64,000 bases of DNA from Siniperca chuatsi (Eukaryota; Chordata; Actinopteri; Centrarchiformes; Sinipercidae). The stretch lies in assembly GCF_020085105.1 (NCBI RefSeq), contig NC_058043.1, forward strand, positions 17,955,667 through 18,019,666, read 5' to 3'. Positions 1 through 13,900 of the stretch are shown piece by piece. The position numbers and the translations under genes were made by a program. Position 1 is the stretch's first letter. Each line of letters begins with the position of its first letter. The notes beneath the pieces were generated by a model. That model worked only from the letters and a program-made list of their open reading frames with translations. It had not been told where the DNA came from and did no database searches.

Positions 1-127
1 TGTTTTTATTTTCTATTTTACTCTTTTTAAGTCTTTTTATATTGCCCTATATTGCTTATGTGTTTTATGTAAAGCACTTTGAATTGCCTTGTTGAAATGT
101 GCTATACAAATAAACTTGCCTTGCCTT
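1..127 (+). repeat. 3' tail of a LINE/SINE-type retroposon
   Basis: TGTAAAGCACTTTGAATTGC, then AAATGTGCTATACAAATAAA and a short tandem tail (TTGCC)n. This layout is the characteristic 3' end of L2-type LINEs and the SINEs that borrow their tail in fish. The 5' part lies outside the window. Confidence 0.6.
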
Positions 128-939
128 TTATGTAAGATCTTTACGCCTGAAACAATTGATAACAGTAAACTACTTTTACACAAGTATGATACTTTTAGTG
201 ATTTATCCATGACTCTCTTATGTAGACATTCCTTTCATCTGTTATAGAAAGTTATTCCTGATCCATGATGTGAGGCGGATTATCCATCTCTGAGTAAAAT
301 GTTAAGGTGATAAACTGCTTGGCACGTGTGCACAAATCCTATATGTAGCATTCTTCATAAACTCTCATTTTTGGATAAGCATTCTTTCTCTTTTATGTTT
401 TACATCTATTTTGATTGTATTAAAAAGTTTACTGTATTTGTGACTCAGGCTTTAGTGGTAATGTTTAAGTTTTTGCTGCAGAGAGATTGTTCCTCGTGGA
501 AGCTCGTGTTTGTGTCTTGTGAAAAGCCTAAAGTTGTGACTGGCATTGACTGTGATGTAAATAATCCTCTTCAAAACTCTGGTCATGATGTAGCATGACA
601 TAATGTAACCTAACAAATGGGAATCTGTAGCCTGCTTTGGAAGAGCTGATACTGACTGTAGCTGATTACAAACCTTTGCATGCCAAGGACCCAAAATGGA
701 TAACTGACCCTCATCTAATAAGATTTTCTTAGTTTAAAAATGTTTTATTGTAAGACAGAGTGTAACAAATTAGGATAATGGTTAGACGTAAAATTCATGG
801 CGGAAACAGCTGTTACATTGTACATTTTGCCATAATGTCAACATTGAACTGAAATTGTGGGAAAATGTTGACATTAGATAATGCTAAAATGGTTAATTAA
901 TCATTTAAGTCATTTATCAAGCACACATGCCCAACATTT

Positions 940-1150
940 GCCCAGCATGTGTTTGCTGCTTCTCTCTGTTTTATATCATTGTAAAGTGAATATCTTTGGG
1001 GTTTGGACTGTTGTCACCTTGGGCTGTGGGACATTGTGATGGGCATTTTTCAGTATTTTTTGACATTTTATAGACCAAACAATCGATTAACCTGAAAAAT
1101 ATTCGAAAGAGTAATTGATAATTAAATAATGATTTAGTTGCAGCTATAAA
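940..1150. repeat. Dispersed teleost repeat with ATCGATTAA-type terminus (copy 1)
   Basis: Includes AATCGATTAACCTGAAAAAT, GTGAATATCTTTGGGGTTTG and an end TTTAGTTGCAGCT. Related copies lie at about 20405-20600 and 57205-57475. The family looks like a non-autonomous DNA element; I cannot name its superfamily. Confidence 0.5.
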
Positions 1151-4100
1151 ATTTAATAATTTGATGCTAAAATTGAACTATTCCTCATTTTGCTGGTCAC
1201 CCTGTGGAAGCATCACTCAGTTGCAGTGTTTGACCCTGTCTTAGACCTTATAAACTACATTTGACAACTTTTAATCCGATCTAGAAAGTGATCATCTTGT
1301 TTTACTCTTATATTGTACTTAGTAAAAAGAAGAATTTAAAACTACTTACGTTAACATGAATGTCACTCATTGTGTGGAGTGAGTACTTTAATATATTTTT
1401 CATTGACTATAGAACACAACACTGGAGGGTGCTGTTGTATAAAATCTGCAGCTGCCATCCAGAAACCACAAACTCAGTCATTGCACAATCTGGCTGCTCA
1501 CTCCCATGTATCTCTTCCTTGCTGTATGTGTTCAGTGGTTTTATAAAAACACATTTCAGTTCATAAAGTGAGGCTCGTAGCACCAAACACCAGATTATTG
1601 TCTTTTATTAAGCATCAGTCAGTAAAAGGAGAAAACTGCTTCAAAATTGCTGATCATAGACGTTTTCCTATAGCTTCTTAGATGATATTTACAAGTTCTG
1701 TGTTTCAAGGTTTAAAAGCGCTACATGCGTTGAACAACAGGAAACCACAAAGATACTATTCTACAAAGTCAGCTGGTACAAAGTATGAAACTTTACAAAA
1801 CAAACATTTCCCCAGACACAGTAAGGGCAGCATACAGACTTGTGCGAGCTAAACAGAGGTGATTAATTCCCTGAAGATGGGGGAAGATTCTGAAAATTAA
1901 ATGACGTGTCTGTATTTGGCTTAAACCTCTAGTGTGTCATATTGTGCTTAAAGACATTGATACTTTTTGACATTATGCGTTGTGCTTTGGAAATTGTGTT
2001 TTAACCAATAGGTACTTTTGTATGTTGACATTTTTATTTGCATGGTCACTAGACAGCAGAGGAGTTAATACAGAAAAATCAATAAAGTGCAGTTCAGAAA
2101 ACAAGAAAAAAAAGATATAAAAAGCAATAAGGACATTGTTAACATTCATCCAACACAGGAAAGAGTTGCAACCATTTAAACAGACTATGGCTTGTTTGGA
2201 TGTCCACTATAATGAGAGGCTCAACTCCAAAGATTTGTCAGTATTTACTGCGAGTCTCACTGTTGTGTGCTGAATGTTAATGAATCTTCACTCTTCACTG
2301 TGTAAGACACCCTCCCTTTTCATCTATCTAGTCTTTTCTTCTGTTTCTAATGCCTTGAGCAGTGAAAGTCATATGACCATTTGTCAGTTTGAGATTTTTA
2401 TCCCATTAACATGCAGCATTAAGGGCTGGGCTGCAACAAATGCTGCACACCAGTGACTGTTTGTATAGTTCCTATTTGCCAGACTCTTTTGTTACAAAGT
2501 TTGTTCCTCAAAACTCCACAACACCATTTGACTAAAGACATTGCTGTAACTGAGCCTTTCTTGCTTGCCTGGACCCTCCCTCTGTATGCTCAGGATGATA
2601 TTTATAGAATCACAGAAATGAATACATCCTCAAAAGGATATCTCAACCCAACTGCCATTTTTGGATGTCAGTGTCATTCTGCACAAAAGACTCAAGCACA
2701 AGGCCGGTCTCTGTAATAGAAAAAACACACGAGTGCTGTGTGCATAATCTGGCTGCTTAACTTAGTTTCTCAATGACAGAATATGATGGCAATTGTCCTG
2801 TCTGAGGGGATGCTTTACTCTCTAAAAAGAGCTGAGAGAGCTCACAAATAATGTTTTGAATGATCATCTTGTCTGTGTTAAAGAGGTATTTGGGCTAAAG
2901 TTGGACATGAGGTGAAGGAGCAGAGTGCTACAGCCATCATTAGGGATGTCAGTTGTAATCAGGCTGACAGCTCTTCTGCACAGCTCTCTCTGTCACACAA
3001 CGCTTGTTCCTATTCTATTCACATTTCACACTCCCTCCACAGGATTAGGTAGCTGAAGTGAACATACACATCACACAATGTAGCAACAACACCTCAGTTT
3101 CAGGCGTACGTTGCTGTGGTCATGCTCTGTCTCACAGAGATGTGTGCATGTTTCAAAAGAGACAGTCTGATTGAAAGGCCCACACTCCAGTTTTTTGTTT
3201 ACACCATGTCGTCATCCTTCTCCAGACCTGACGCCACAGGTGAGGAGGGAAAAAGAGATGATTGAATGAATGCATGAACAGAATGTAAACGCTGTGTATA
3301 TTTAGAATGTTACTTGAGTCTTTAAGGACTCCATCTCTACATATTAGGATGCTTGCTTGCATCAAATGTGAGCCATGCAGTCATCACCATGGAAACAGTG
3401 GTTGTTCACTCTGCTGAGTGAGTCTTGCACCTGTGTGTTTTTATGGATTGGGCCTTTTTCATGTAAATGTTTGGTGCATTTAAGTGTAAGTGCACAGGAA
3501 AGACATTAGAGGGAGTGGTGTGGATATCTAATGTATCAGTCATGACAGCATGATGACCCAGTTCTCTGTGTGTTTATTTGCTGTACAGTTTGTTTAATTG
3601 TCATTCGGGCTCCATTAGACAGGGCACAGTGACAAATTTAGTGTGTGGGGCAGGCATTTGTTAAAAGAAAAGGCATGGAAATATCTAACATACTATGTCT
3701 AATGATTGCAAACAACCATACAGAGTAAATACTATTTTTTAAAGCGTAAAGATTCACTACTAAAAAGCATGCTGCATGCTTGCATGATATGTTGTAAAGT
3801 TAATAATGTTATGAAACCATGCTTGTTTTATTAATGTAACAAAGAGCATGAGAGCTTGTAATGATAACCACCCAGTATGTATGATAAACACCCAGATTGG
3901 TCATATGTTTGGAGCCAGGTGCATACAGAAAAGCAGAATGCAGGATATTTGGTTGAACTAAAGTGGCCTACAGACACACAAGGTACCTCCATGCTGTCTC
4001 CATGCGAGCTGTGCGTGCGTAGCTGCTAGGTCGCTTTATGTTTGTAAGAGATGTCATGTGAAATCATATGAGCATAATGTTTTGGATTTCTGGAGGGGAA

Positions 4101-6065
4101 CCACTTGCGAAGATCCACTGTGTGTAAATAATCAAATTAGCTTTGGAAACGGATGTAAAATAAAGTGCTGTGTTGTCTCATAATTTCCCTTCTTTCCTTT
4201 CTTTTCATTCCCTGTCAACAGCTTTCTCCTTCAGAGGCCAGTCCTCTCATCTGTGCATTGTCCAGCTTACATGTTTGTACCAAATGAGCAAGTATGGCTC
4301 CCTGAAATATGTCAGATTCTGCTGTTCAGAAAAGGAATGCTTCAATTTCTAACATTTTGAAATACAACAGTAAAACTTACATCAATTGTTTGAGTTATCA
4401 GAAAGAACAATTCTTTGGTTCTTCACATTGCACAAAGGAGAGAGGGACAATGTCTGAGGGACAGACATTTACAGGTAGACAGTAGCAAACAATACAAATG
4501 TGTCTACTACAGTATATCGTCTAATAAATGCAACTCCATCAAAATAATGCACTACGTATTTATCGAAATGCAAAACTATGAGATTAGCACTATATATTTG
4601 TCTAAGAGTCCATTCTTTTAGAAAATATCTTAAAAATATAAATTATTTTTGATTCTTTACCTTGTACAATAAATGTGTTTTTTGTAATATTCTACTTTTG
4701 TAGTTATACTTATACAATATTCACACTCCTACAAAACTGGAGGTTCAACATAGAAAATCTCTATGATTTTCAGTGCTGTCTTTCTAGTTATAGTGATGCT
4801 CATAAGTCATTTTATATGAAGTTCAGATTATCAGCTACAATAGGAATGATGACTCCTCCGAAACACCTTTGAGAAAGTTTTGAAATGACACAAGACTTTT
4901 TTGATTTTCCCCAGATTCAAAATTAACTCTGATTACACCAATCTGAGGGACACACAGAGACATTTAGAAACAATCAAAATAAGTAAACAAACAAGAATAA
5001 AGAGGTTTTTTTTCTGTGTTCTTAAAAAAATAATTATCAAGGTGCTCTCTCTTGCCAGCAGTCGGGCACAATGGAAACAAGAAGGAAATCGATGGATGCA
5101 GCTTCACAGTGTCTCTCTGTGTTGTCGAAATGTATTCTGTGCAGTTAAAAAAAATAAAATAAAAAATCCCGACAAGCAAGACACTAAACTCCTGTTGAAC
5201 AGAAACAGGCTGAAACACTTGATTCTCCTCAAGTTCACACTTAAGACAAGAGACCAACAACGCTACATAACAATAAATATATACTGTACATGAAAGATAA
5301 TCATTACACACACTTATAATATGTATGTGTTGTCTATCTGTCTCTCTTTCTCACTCATACAAACACAAACATAAAACATGGGTGACTAAGGCCAGTTTTG
5401 AGGAAGGAATTTAAAGGAAGCAAACTATACATTTCCCCAACACACGGTTGCCTTTGTAATGCCATAATTATGCACTGTATAACCATAGCTTTAAGAAAAA
5501 TGTAAGTACCCACCTTCACCCTACAACGTAGCTATTTGAACTTTTGAATGAGTTTCCCAGTTTGCAGTGCCATGATTCAATGCCCTCTGGTTTGCTACTG
5601 ATTGGACAGCTTTTGCTATAGTGGCTTTAAAGTGGTATCCTGGGATGTCAGAAAAATAGGTTTTTGCTTATAAAAATGATATTCTGTACTCTTACAACCA
5701 GGCTGTAATTATTAGATGATAATCCGGGCTAAAACAAATGTATAAATAGTAAAAATTATCAGACGGGTGTTCCTTGCTATTTTTAAAACCTCTTAGATCA
5801 GAGTCTTTTGCTAAATTTATTTATTCAGGAGTCCTTGGTAGGAAAAAGTTTGACAGCAAAAGACAAATGTCTTTCCCATTGTCCACAACTATTGTATTTT
5901 CATTGGAGAAGCATTTTGTATTGTATTGTAATTCATCAAATGTTCCTGCAAATGTTTTCAGTGTCTTTCATATTTTTGGGAAGTTCAGTTTTGCTTAGTT
6001 CACTGTGCTTCTTATTTCCCTTTTTCACTTCCTCCTGTCCTGTATGTTTCCTCTGTGGTCTAACT
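1151..6065. other. kcnb1 3' flank, no gene seen
   Basis: AT-rich DNA. Its short open frames have no domain and no coding bias. Part of it may be the kcnb1 3' UTR, since other members of this family have long ones. The stretch 128-939 is likewise without recognisable features. Confidence 0.5.
5816..5825 (-). terminator. Candidate kcnb1 poly(A) signals
   Basis: Two overlapping AATAAA hexamers on the minus strand (5816-5821 and 5820-5825) lie about 250 bases downstream of the kcnb1 stop. They could end a short 3' UTR. Mammalian KCNB1 has a 3' UTR of several kilobases, so more distal sites are also possible. Confidence 0.3.
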
Positions 6066-7919
6066 TTAAGCATTAGAGTGACTCTTCTCTCCCTGAAGTG
6101 GCTGTAGTTCCTGAGCCACATGGTTCTCCTGCCCTTCCAGCTGCAGTGTGCTGTTCCCCAGCTTCCTCTGCAGATCCTCCATGTGGTTGGACCCTTGCTG
6201 GATGCTGGAGTGATGGCCAGACTTGGGGCTGGCTTTTTCCATGAGTCTTTGGGATGGGTTGGTGCCTGTACCATCATGCAGGTGCTCCTCTTCATCTGTG
6301 TCTGCATCAATGAATTTATTGATGGATGCATCGTGGAACATGAAGATGCCGGGCAGTAAATTCTCTGGGGTCTTGCTGGGTGTCCTGCTGCTGGCAGTTG
6401 TGTAGACAGACACCTCAGGACTCTGGACTGACGAGCTGTCTGAGAGGGCCCCTGTCCCTGAATCCTCCCCACCTCTGAAGTTGACCTTGAGTGAGTGGCT
6501 TTTGAGTGGCTTGTTGAAGTGCAGACCCCTGGGGTTGTCAGAATACAGGCCTGGCTTGGTGGCTTGTCCTATCAGGGGTGTAGTGGTGCCCTGGGATCCT
6601 TCATGCTCATTCTCCATGGTGGGCTCCAGGCTGGGGTTGGTGCTGACCCTTCCTGGTATGTTGCTGACAGGGCTGTGGGAATAGCGAGAACTCTCGGGAA
6701 AGTCAGTGGCGCAGCTGATGAAGCTGTCAAGGCTGGACATGCTCCTCATGTCTGTAACTGCCTCTACTGTGCTTGAGATAGCTTCAGCAGGGATGTTTTC
6801 CATCTCAAATTCAGCTGTCTGCCTGACTGCTTTGGACAGCGGCCCTTTTTCCTTGCTGTTGAGGTTGGATTGTGACTGGGTCTTGGTCATCTTGTTGTAC
6901 ATCTCCTCCAGTTTCTGTGCGCTGAGATCCTGAGGGCTGCTAGAGGGCTTGGCCTGCTCTTGGTGGATTGATTTGAGGGTCTTGGTGGGGCTGCTAGGGC
7001 TCATCTGTGACTTGAGTTTGGGTGTCCCTTTCAGCTGACTAGGAAACACATGATTATCGTGCACCTTCTCCTTCTTTTCATCAGTATTTTCCACCATTAC
7101 ATCCATGAGCTCTACACTGCGGCCAAATGCATCTTTGATGTTCATAGAGACAATGCTACCATTTCGCTTAGCCCTCTCCAGAGCCTCCCTTCTTTTGATG
7201 GCTTTCTCCTGCCTCTTTTGCTCTTTGTAGAACTCAGAGAAGTTATTCACAATGATGGGGATAGGCAGGGCTATCACCAGTACTCCGGCGATGCAGCACA
7301 AACCTCCAACTATCTTTCCCAGTAGAGTTTTTGGGTAGATATCTCCATAGCCTACTGTTGTCATTGTAATGGTAGCCCACCAGAAGGAAGCTGGGATGCT
7401 TTTGAACTTAGTGTCCTCTTCATCCTTTTCTGCAAAGAAGACCAGACTGGAGAATATCATGATGCCCATGGCCAAGAAAAGGATGAGCAGGCCCAGCTCA
7501 TTATAGCTCCTCCTAAGAGTGAAGCCCAGAGACTGAAGACCTGTGGAGTGACGAGCCAGCTTCAGAATACGCAGGATACGCATGATCCGGAAAATCTGAA
7601 CCACTCGACGGACATTCTGAAATTGCAGCACACTCTTGTTGGATTCTGTCAGGAAGATGGTAACGTAGTAGGGCAGGATGGCCAGCAGGTCGATAATATT
7701 CAGAGGACCCTTAAAGAACTTCCACTTGTTGGGGGAGGAGAGGAAGCGAAGCAGGTACTCCATGGTAAACCAGGCAATACACACAGCTTCCACATGGGCC
7801 AGTTGTGGGTTGTCTGAGGACTGGCCAAACTCATCTGTGTCCTGCAGCTCTGGAAGGGTGTTCAGCGACAAGGCAATGGTAGACAACACAATGAAGAGGA
7901 TGGAGATAATTGCCAGGAT
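6066..7919 (-). CDS. kcnb1: kcnb1 coding exon 2 (S1-S6 and C-terminal tail)
   Basis: A single 1854-base terminal coding exon for residues 186-802. The acceptor reads TTTTCCAG|ATCCTGGCA, giving [13 protein letters not shown] as S1. It contains all six membrane segments, the pore, and the long cytoplasmic tail with the clustering motif. The stop is at 6066-6068. Several open frames on the opposite strand (for example 6495-6776 and 7548-7817) are shadows of this exon. Confidence 0.97.
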   Translation of the reverse strand: MLAIISILFIVLSTIALSLNTLPELQDTDEFGQSSDNPQLAHVEAVCIAWFTMEYLLRFLSSPNKWKFFKGPLNIIDLLAILPYYVTIFLTESNKSVLQFQNVRRVVQIFRIMRILRILKLARHSTGLQSLGFTLRRSYNELGLLILFLAMGIMIFSSLVFFAEKDEEDTKFKSIPASFWWATITMTTVGYGDIYPKTLLGKIVGGLCCIAGVLVIALPIPIIVNNFSEFYKEQKRQEKAIKRREALERAKRNGSIVSMNIKDAFGRSVELMDVMVENTDEKKEKVHDNHVFPSQLKGTPKLKSQMSPSSPTKTLKSIHQEQAKPSSSPQDLSAQKLEEMYNKMTKTQSQSNLNSKEKGPLSKAVRQTAEFEMENIPAEAISSTVEAVTDMRSMSSLDSFISCATDFPESSRYSHSPVSNIPGRVSTNPSLEPTMENEHEGSQGTTTPLIGQATKPGLYSDNPRGLHFNKPLKSHSLKVNFRGGEDSGTGALSDSSSVQSPEVSVYTTASSRTPSKTPENLLPGIFMFHDASINKFIDADTDEEEHLHDGTGTNPSQRLMEKASPKSGHHSSIQQGSNHMEDLQRKLGNSTLQLEGQENHVAQELQPLQGEKSHSNA

Positions 7920-10900
7920 CTGGAAAACACAGAAAGAAACAACAGTGAAAATATAATGAAGAACACTAAGAAATATACCCCCAGTGCTGCACCATCTTGT
8001 GCCATTTTCTAGGGATAGTAATGTCGCTCAGTCCACCACTGAAATAGGTCCAGACTGAAATATCTCAATTATTGGATGGATTTTCATGAAATTTTGTACA
8101 GACATTCAAGGTCTACAGAGGATGACTTTTCCTTCAGTGCCACCATGAGGTTAGTATTTATGGATTGACGTGAAATGGCTCAACAACTATTGGTGGTAAC
8201 TTTGGTGATCCTCTGACTTTTCCTCTAGTACCCTCATCAGGTCAGAATTTTAATTTGTCCAATACTTTGGTTTATGACCAAAAACCTGTAAACTACTGAC
8301 ATTCCCATCAGCCAAATTGTCTGTTCAGTCCACTCTTAATCTTTGTGAAACAAGCTGCAAACATGTGATCATCGGTACATCACTGCAATGGTGATCATTG
8401 CCTAAACTGAAACAATTAAAAGACTTAAAAATTAAAAGACTGCACTGAATATGCAATAATTCAATGAAGCCATCTGTTTTGTGTTTGTCCTTTTCATTAC
8501 CTTGAAACCTGTAATTGACATCACACTTGAAGCTTTCATTTTGAAAATGATCACAATTACACTCACAGCAAACAAAAAAAAGTAGATCCACAGAGTATTT
8601 CTACAGCATGCATCACAGGTCATGTTTGAGGGAGTAATTTAGCCTCTTAGCAATTTGCAATGTTGAAATGTATGTTAAAGGTTGAATGTGACTGTGGATG
8701 ACCAATGGAGCTAAAGTCTGCAGCTAATTGCCCCTGAACTACATGCTAAAAGTTAAAACACTCCAAAGTGAAATAGTACTTTAACAATGTCAGAAGAATA
8801 TCAGTCCTGTAAGAAACAACATTTCAACGTATCAAACTGGTGCAGTGTTGTGTTTTGTCAAGCAAGCAACAAGGGATTGGCCCCATACAATACACCGGGG
8901 AAACAAAGGCCAGGATGCTTAACACAGAGACAATGTTAAGACAAGGGAAGCACACAGACTAAATACATTCAGGTGAAGGGCGACAAAGAGACACAGGTGA
9001 GACTAATCAGGGTGAAGCAAACAATCAAAACTGGAGGGAAAAGCAAACAAAGACAGGAAGCAAAACTACCAGACACATGAGGGAAGGAGAGTCTTTCAAA
9101 ATAAAATAGGAAATAACATTCAAACCATGACAGGCGGTTCCATTTAAAGTAAATTGCGTTTCAGAACTGAGTAAAATATCCCATCTAGTGATGGCATTTT
9201 CTGATGATATTAATTCACGGCCTATTTAACTTTCTGGCTACTTTCTCCGAAGTATTCATGAAATGTCATGTCAGCATTTCAAAAGAAATAGGGTCAGAGC
9301 TAATGTGATCTCTGTGGTGGATGTGTTTTTTTCTTCTTCAAGTCTTGATAGATGCATTACAGAGAGAGAGACAGTGAAGGAGGGAGATGAGAGAGACAGT
9401 TTGAGATTGTATAGATACGTTTTTAAAAACCCCTGCCACACTTGTTCTTCACTGTCTCTCTCCATTTCTGTTCAGTCTACTTTAATCCTTCAATGCCCAA
9501 GGCTACAAGAAAACCTCAATGTATTTACAAAGCACACCATGCATAGTCAGTGAGCCTGCCTGACAGACTACTGGAGACCTCTGAAGCATTGAGCCACCTA
9601 CTAATGATATAATCTGCTGAGTACAATAGGGTTTGGTCATAGTGCTGGGGATTAAGAGGCCTGCACAGTTGTGGGTGTGTAAGTGTGCCACACCTATTAT
9701 TCCTGTCCCAGAGTCAGTGTGAAATCCAACACAAGGTCATTGTAGAGGCTGTGGCCCAGGCCAGTGGTGAGCAGGATTATTCCTTGGCACCAATCAGTGG
9801 CTATAAGCTTTAATTAATCTTGACGGGTGACTACTTGTACATCTACCTTGGCCTTTGAGGAGAGAGGGACTAAAAGCAGAGAGGCCCTACTGGCGTGGAG
9901 GTGAGACAGGGCAGGAGAAAGACTATAATAAAGGCATTTCACCTTCAGCAGTCAAATAGTTCAGCTGTGAGAATTAAAGGGCAGACAAAAATGTTTAACT
10001 CTATCAGAGCCTTCCTGTCATGGTTTTGGGTTTTTGTCCTGTTCTTTTCTGTTTTATTTTGTAATATTCTTCCTCCCTCTTGTGTCTAGTAGTTTTGCTT
10101 CCTGTCTTTGATTGCTTTCATTGTTTTCACCCATGTCAATTAGTTCCACCTGTGTCTTGTTGTCTCCCCTACCTGATTGTATTTAGTCTGTGTTCTTCCT
10201 GGGTTCTATGTCAGATTGTCACTTTGTTTCTTTCAAGCACCCTGGTTTCTTGGGTCTGTTAGTTGTGGAGTTTTTGTTTTCCTTGTATCTTGCTTGTCTG
10301 TCTGTGGATTTCACCTACTCACCATTAGACTTGTGTTTCTGTTTTGGACTGCTTACCTGTTCAGACTTGCCATTGCCTGCCATTTTCAGTGTAAGCCTTT
10401 TTTGTTAATAAAATTATTGATCAGCACCAGCTCTACCTGCTAGTTGCATTTTGGTCCAGGCAAAAGTTAATCACTATTTTCAGTGTTTTGTTTGTTTTCT
10501 GAGGATGTGGAGATCAGATATGACGCCCCAAAGTCTGGAGAGGTTGGAAAAGGAAATTGTACAGTATGCACATTGATTTAGAAGCAATATTTCAAAAGAT
10601 AGAAACGAGGTGAAAGGCATTGCCTACTGAGCCTCAGTTCTAAAATGGGCCGTCCAGTGGAAACCGCACTCATCAGATCAAGGCTAATCTAGGTTGACGG
10701 ACTGACCAGGCCTGAGCTTCGCTAATGAATCATGCTGAATACATGTTGTGTGTGAAGAACAACTGAAGCATGACCAGCGCCACCTCCCATCAAATTCCCT
10801 CTCTCACTCACCTTTTCCCCTCCGACCCCGGCAGTACGCCTACCGGGGTCAGCCAGAGAGGAGATTATAGGAATGTAATGTCACCACAGAGATGCGAATA

Positions 10901-13900
10901 GAATGAGAGAAAGATGTCTACCGAGGACACTCAGCATAGTGACAAATCTCTGACACAGAGGAAGTGAGGCAAACCCAGTCTGTGCTTTGCTGCGTAAACT
11001 TGAGTTTAATTGGTTAGGCAATGTGATGTGAGCGTGTATGTATGATTTGTGTATGCAAGGGTGACGCTGTTTCACAAATGAGGAAATTGAATGTGAATAT
11101 CTTTATGTAGCTGCCAGACAGAACAGAGCAGAAAGAGAAGAACAGACAATTAAAGTAACGTGAGTATTCTCATAGTGCATATAAAAGGCACTAAAGCTAA
11201 AATGCAAATGTGAATATATTTTACTATGCCGCAGGGACATTAAGACACAGATGCACTGTCAAAGAGGGTTATGGTTAGTGTTGTGTTACTTCATTAGCTC
11301 TTAATGACACTGCACTGAGGTCATGGGGACAGCCCATCCTACTTTTGTGTTTGCATAAACAGGAAATTAATCTGATCGAGACTGCTGCTACTTCTACACA
11401 ACCTTGACACACACTCATCTATAACAAACCACACACACACATTTACTCCCAGCTCAGTAATTAGCCCCAAGTCTCCCTTCTCCACAGGCCAGGAGGCAGG
11501 AGACTGAATATTGAAGTGCAAGCTATCCTGTCCTGGAAAAGGTGTGTGGGTGCTCACTGGGCCGTGACGGACTGCAGAGCCAGAGAGCTAGCCTAGTTCT
11601 CACACTGCTTTCAGCAGACAAGGTTAGTTCTGCTTCATGCTTGATCAAAGGAGGAATTGACCCCCTGCTATAAACACATAGCAGGGGGTTCCTCAGAGAG
11701 GGAGCATCCCATAAGGATTAAGAGTTCAACAGTTTCCTGGTGTATAGCCAGGTTGCGTTTGTTTCCCAGGAGTGAAAAACAAAGCATTTCATGATTTTTG
11801 TTTAATCAACAGTGGTCCTGTACATCTCTTACAGACACATGATGGACAACTTATTTTGTGCTATCTGGATTCTTTATTCCTCTTGCACACTTTTATTTAG
11901 TCTCATTCATTCCACTTACACTGAATGTAACAAAATACTTTAAAATGATACTTCATTCAAAATATGTATTTGGATTATAAAAGACTTCGCCACAGTTGGC
12001 TTGTAAAAAGTGTTTAGCTCACTCCATCATTATAGATTATAGACGTGATACGTTTTCACCAATGAAAACATTCAAAATATTAATAGAAACATTTTGAAAA
12101 ACCTTTGGATCATATTCTAGTTCTCAGCTGTCCATCTGTTTGCTGTGTATGTTGCAAACAAGACTAAGAGTCTATAGCCACACTAGCGGTTCTGTGAGGT
12201 TGTACTTTGGCACAGTGGTGCTTTGAGCTAAATGCTAACGGCAGCATGCTAGAATGCTTGCAATGACAATGCTAACATGCTGATGTTAAGCAGGTATATT
12301 CACCATGTTTGTTTAGTGTGTTAGCATGCTAAGCTTTGCTAATTAGCACTAAATACAAAGTACAGCTGAGGAATGAATGAAAACAGAAAGACACACGACT
12401 GACATTTAAGTATGAGAACAGATGACATGATAAACGAAGTGGCATTGTAGTTGTCAGAAGAAATCTTTTCGTCTGGTATTTAGGGCTTTAGCGAAATCTT
12501 GATTCACTTCTGGTCTGTCCTCATCGTAACTGGATTTGCCCTTTTCACCACATGAGCTGAATCAATAGAGGGATTGTGTCACACAGTGACTCACTCACAT
12601 TATTTTCTGTGGGCATGTTGAGTGTAAGGTGGCATCTCTAATCCTCTAATTGTACTACTTCTTCTGTGAATTGCCAATAAATGTTTTCTGGCCCTGTGTG
12701 CTGACAGCTGACCTTCCTCCTACGCAGTCTGTTGTGGTTCTGCTGTAGTTACCTCTGCGGGATACAGTGTCAGTGTTTTTGTTTTTAGTAAAGATTTCAC
12801 TGGAAAAGATGGATGGAATTACGCTGCCAGTAAACTCGGTGGAGAATCCTTTCCTCACCAGAGGAAATGGCAGACACCCTTTTGCAGCTATAAACACTCC
12901 TCCCCAGGGTTACAATCACCTTCTTGGAAAGTTCCACATGCGGTCCGCAGTGCAGTAAAACTACTCTTACGTGCTGCTTTCTTATATAAAGTAATGACAA
13001 CCCCTTAACTTACAGTTTCCCTCTTTTCTCCCCTTGTTTTAAAGTTGCTAAAGGATAAAGCTGACAGTATTCTATATTTTTGTTATTGTCAATAAATCTC
13101 ATAAAAAGAACAAAACCAGCCATGTTTTAGTCCATCTCTCAGTACTTTCTGATTTCCCTCAACCTGTCTGCGGTACTCAGCCTCAAGTCCATTAGTTCCT
13201 ACTGAAGACGTAAATCTTTCAAAATGGGTCACAAATGTTTAGTTTTATTTTTTTCTCAGTCTCAGTAATTTCCTAAAACAGCAGGGCACTGTAATTAGTT
13301 AATAGTATTTGCTGGGGACTATTTTTAGCTACAAAGACATGAGCTATATCAGGCTTCTGTTACAAAGACAATACTTGCTAGCAGGATCAATTCATTGCTG
13401 GTCATTTTATGGATTTGTTGACATTGAGAAAAATATAGAATATCACCAGACTTATCCTATAAAATCAGCCTATAAAATCCACACTATAAAAAAACAAACA
13501 AGATAACAGTATCTTTAGAAAGTTTTGAATCTTCATCTGGAATTTGAAATAAAGTTCTATAGTTTAAAACAATGTTTGGCAGCATGGCATGAGTTTGTAA
13601 TGAGTGACCCACCTGCAGGCAGCTGCTTGTTGAGGGATTTTAACCTCAAAACAAATGTAACATCCTTTACTGTTAATAATAGAACTGTAGATGTTACCAG
13701 TCAAAAATGATGGCATAAGAGACTGAACAGATTTGAGTCAAGAGAATGGCAGGAGTAGACAAGTTTTAAGGGTTTTAAGGGGGCAAGCAGAAGAACATAA
13801 ACTCTGAGGAATCACCAGACAGATCATCGAGAGGTCACCTGCCATTCACTGTTGTTATTATTGGCATTTTGCCAGTATGGGTTGGGTAACGAGTCTTTAT

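Noticed and set aside
4901..5311. Open frames of 130 and 115 codons on both strands
   Set aside because: They are AT-rich, lysine- or phenylalanine-rich chance frames in kcnb1 3' flank.
5936..6472. 178-codon open frame on the minus strand
   Set aside because: It overlaps the end of the kcnb1 last exon in another frame. The kcnb1 frame is conserved and this one is not.
8325..8623. Short open frames downstream of the repeat at 8011-8310
   Set aside because: They are within the kcnb1 intron, with no homology and no matching splice structure.
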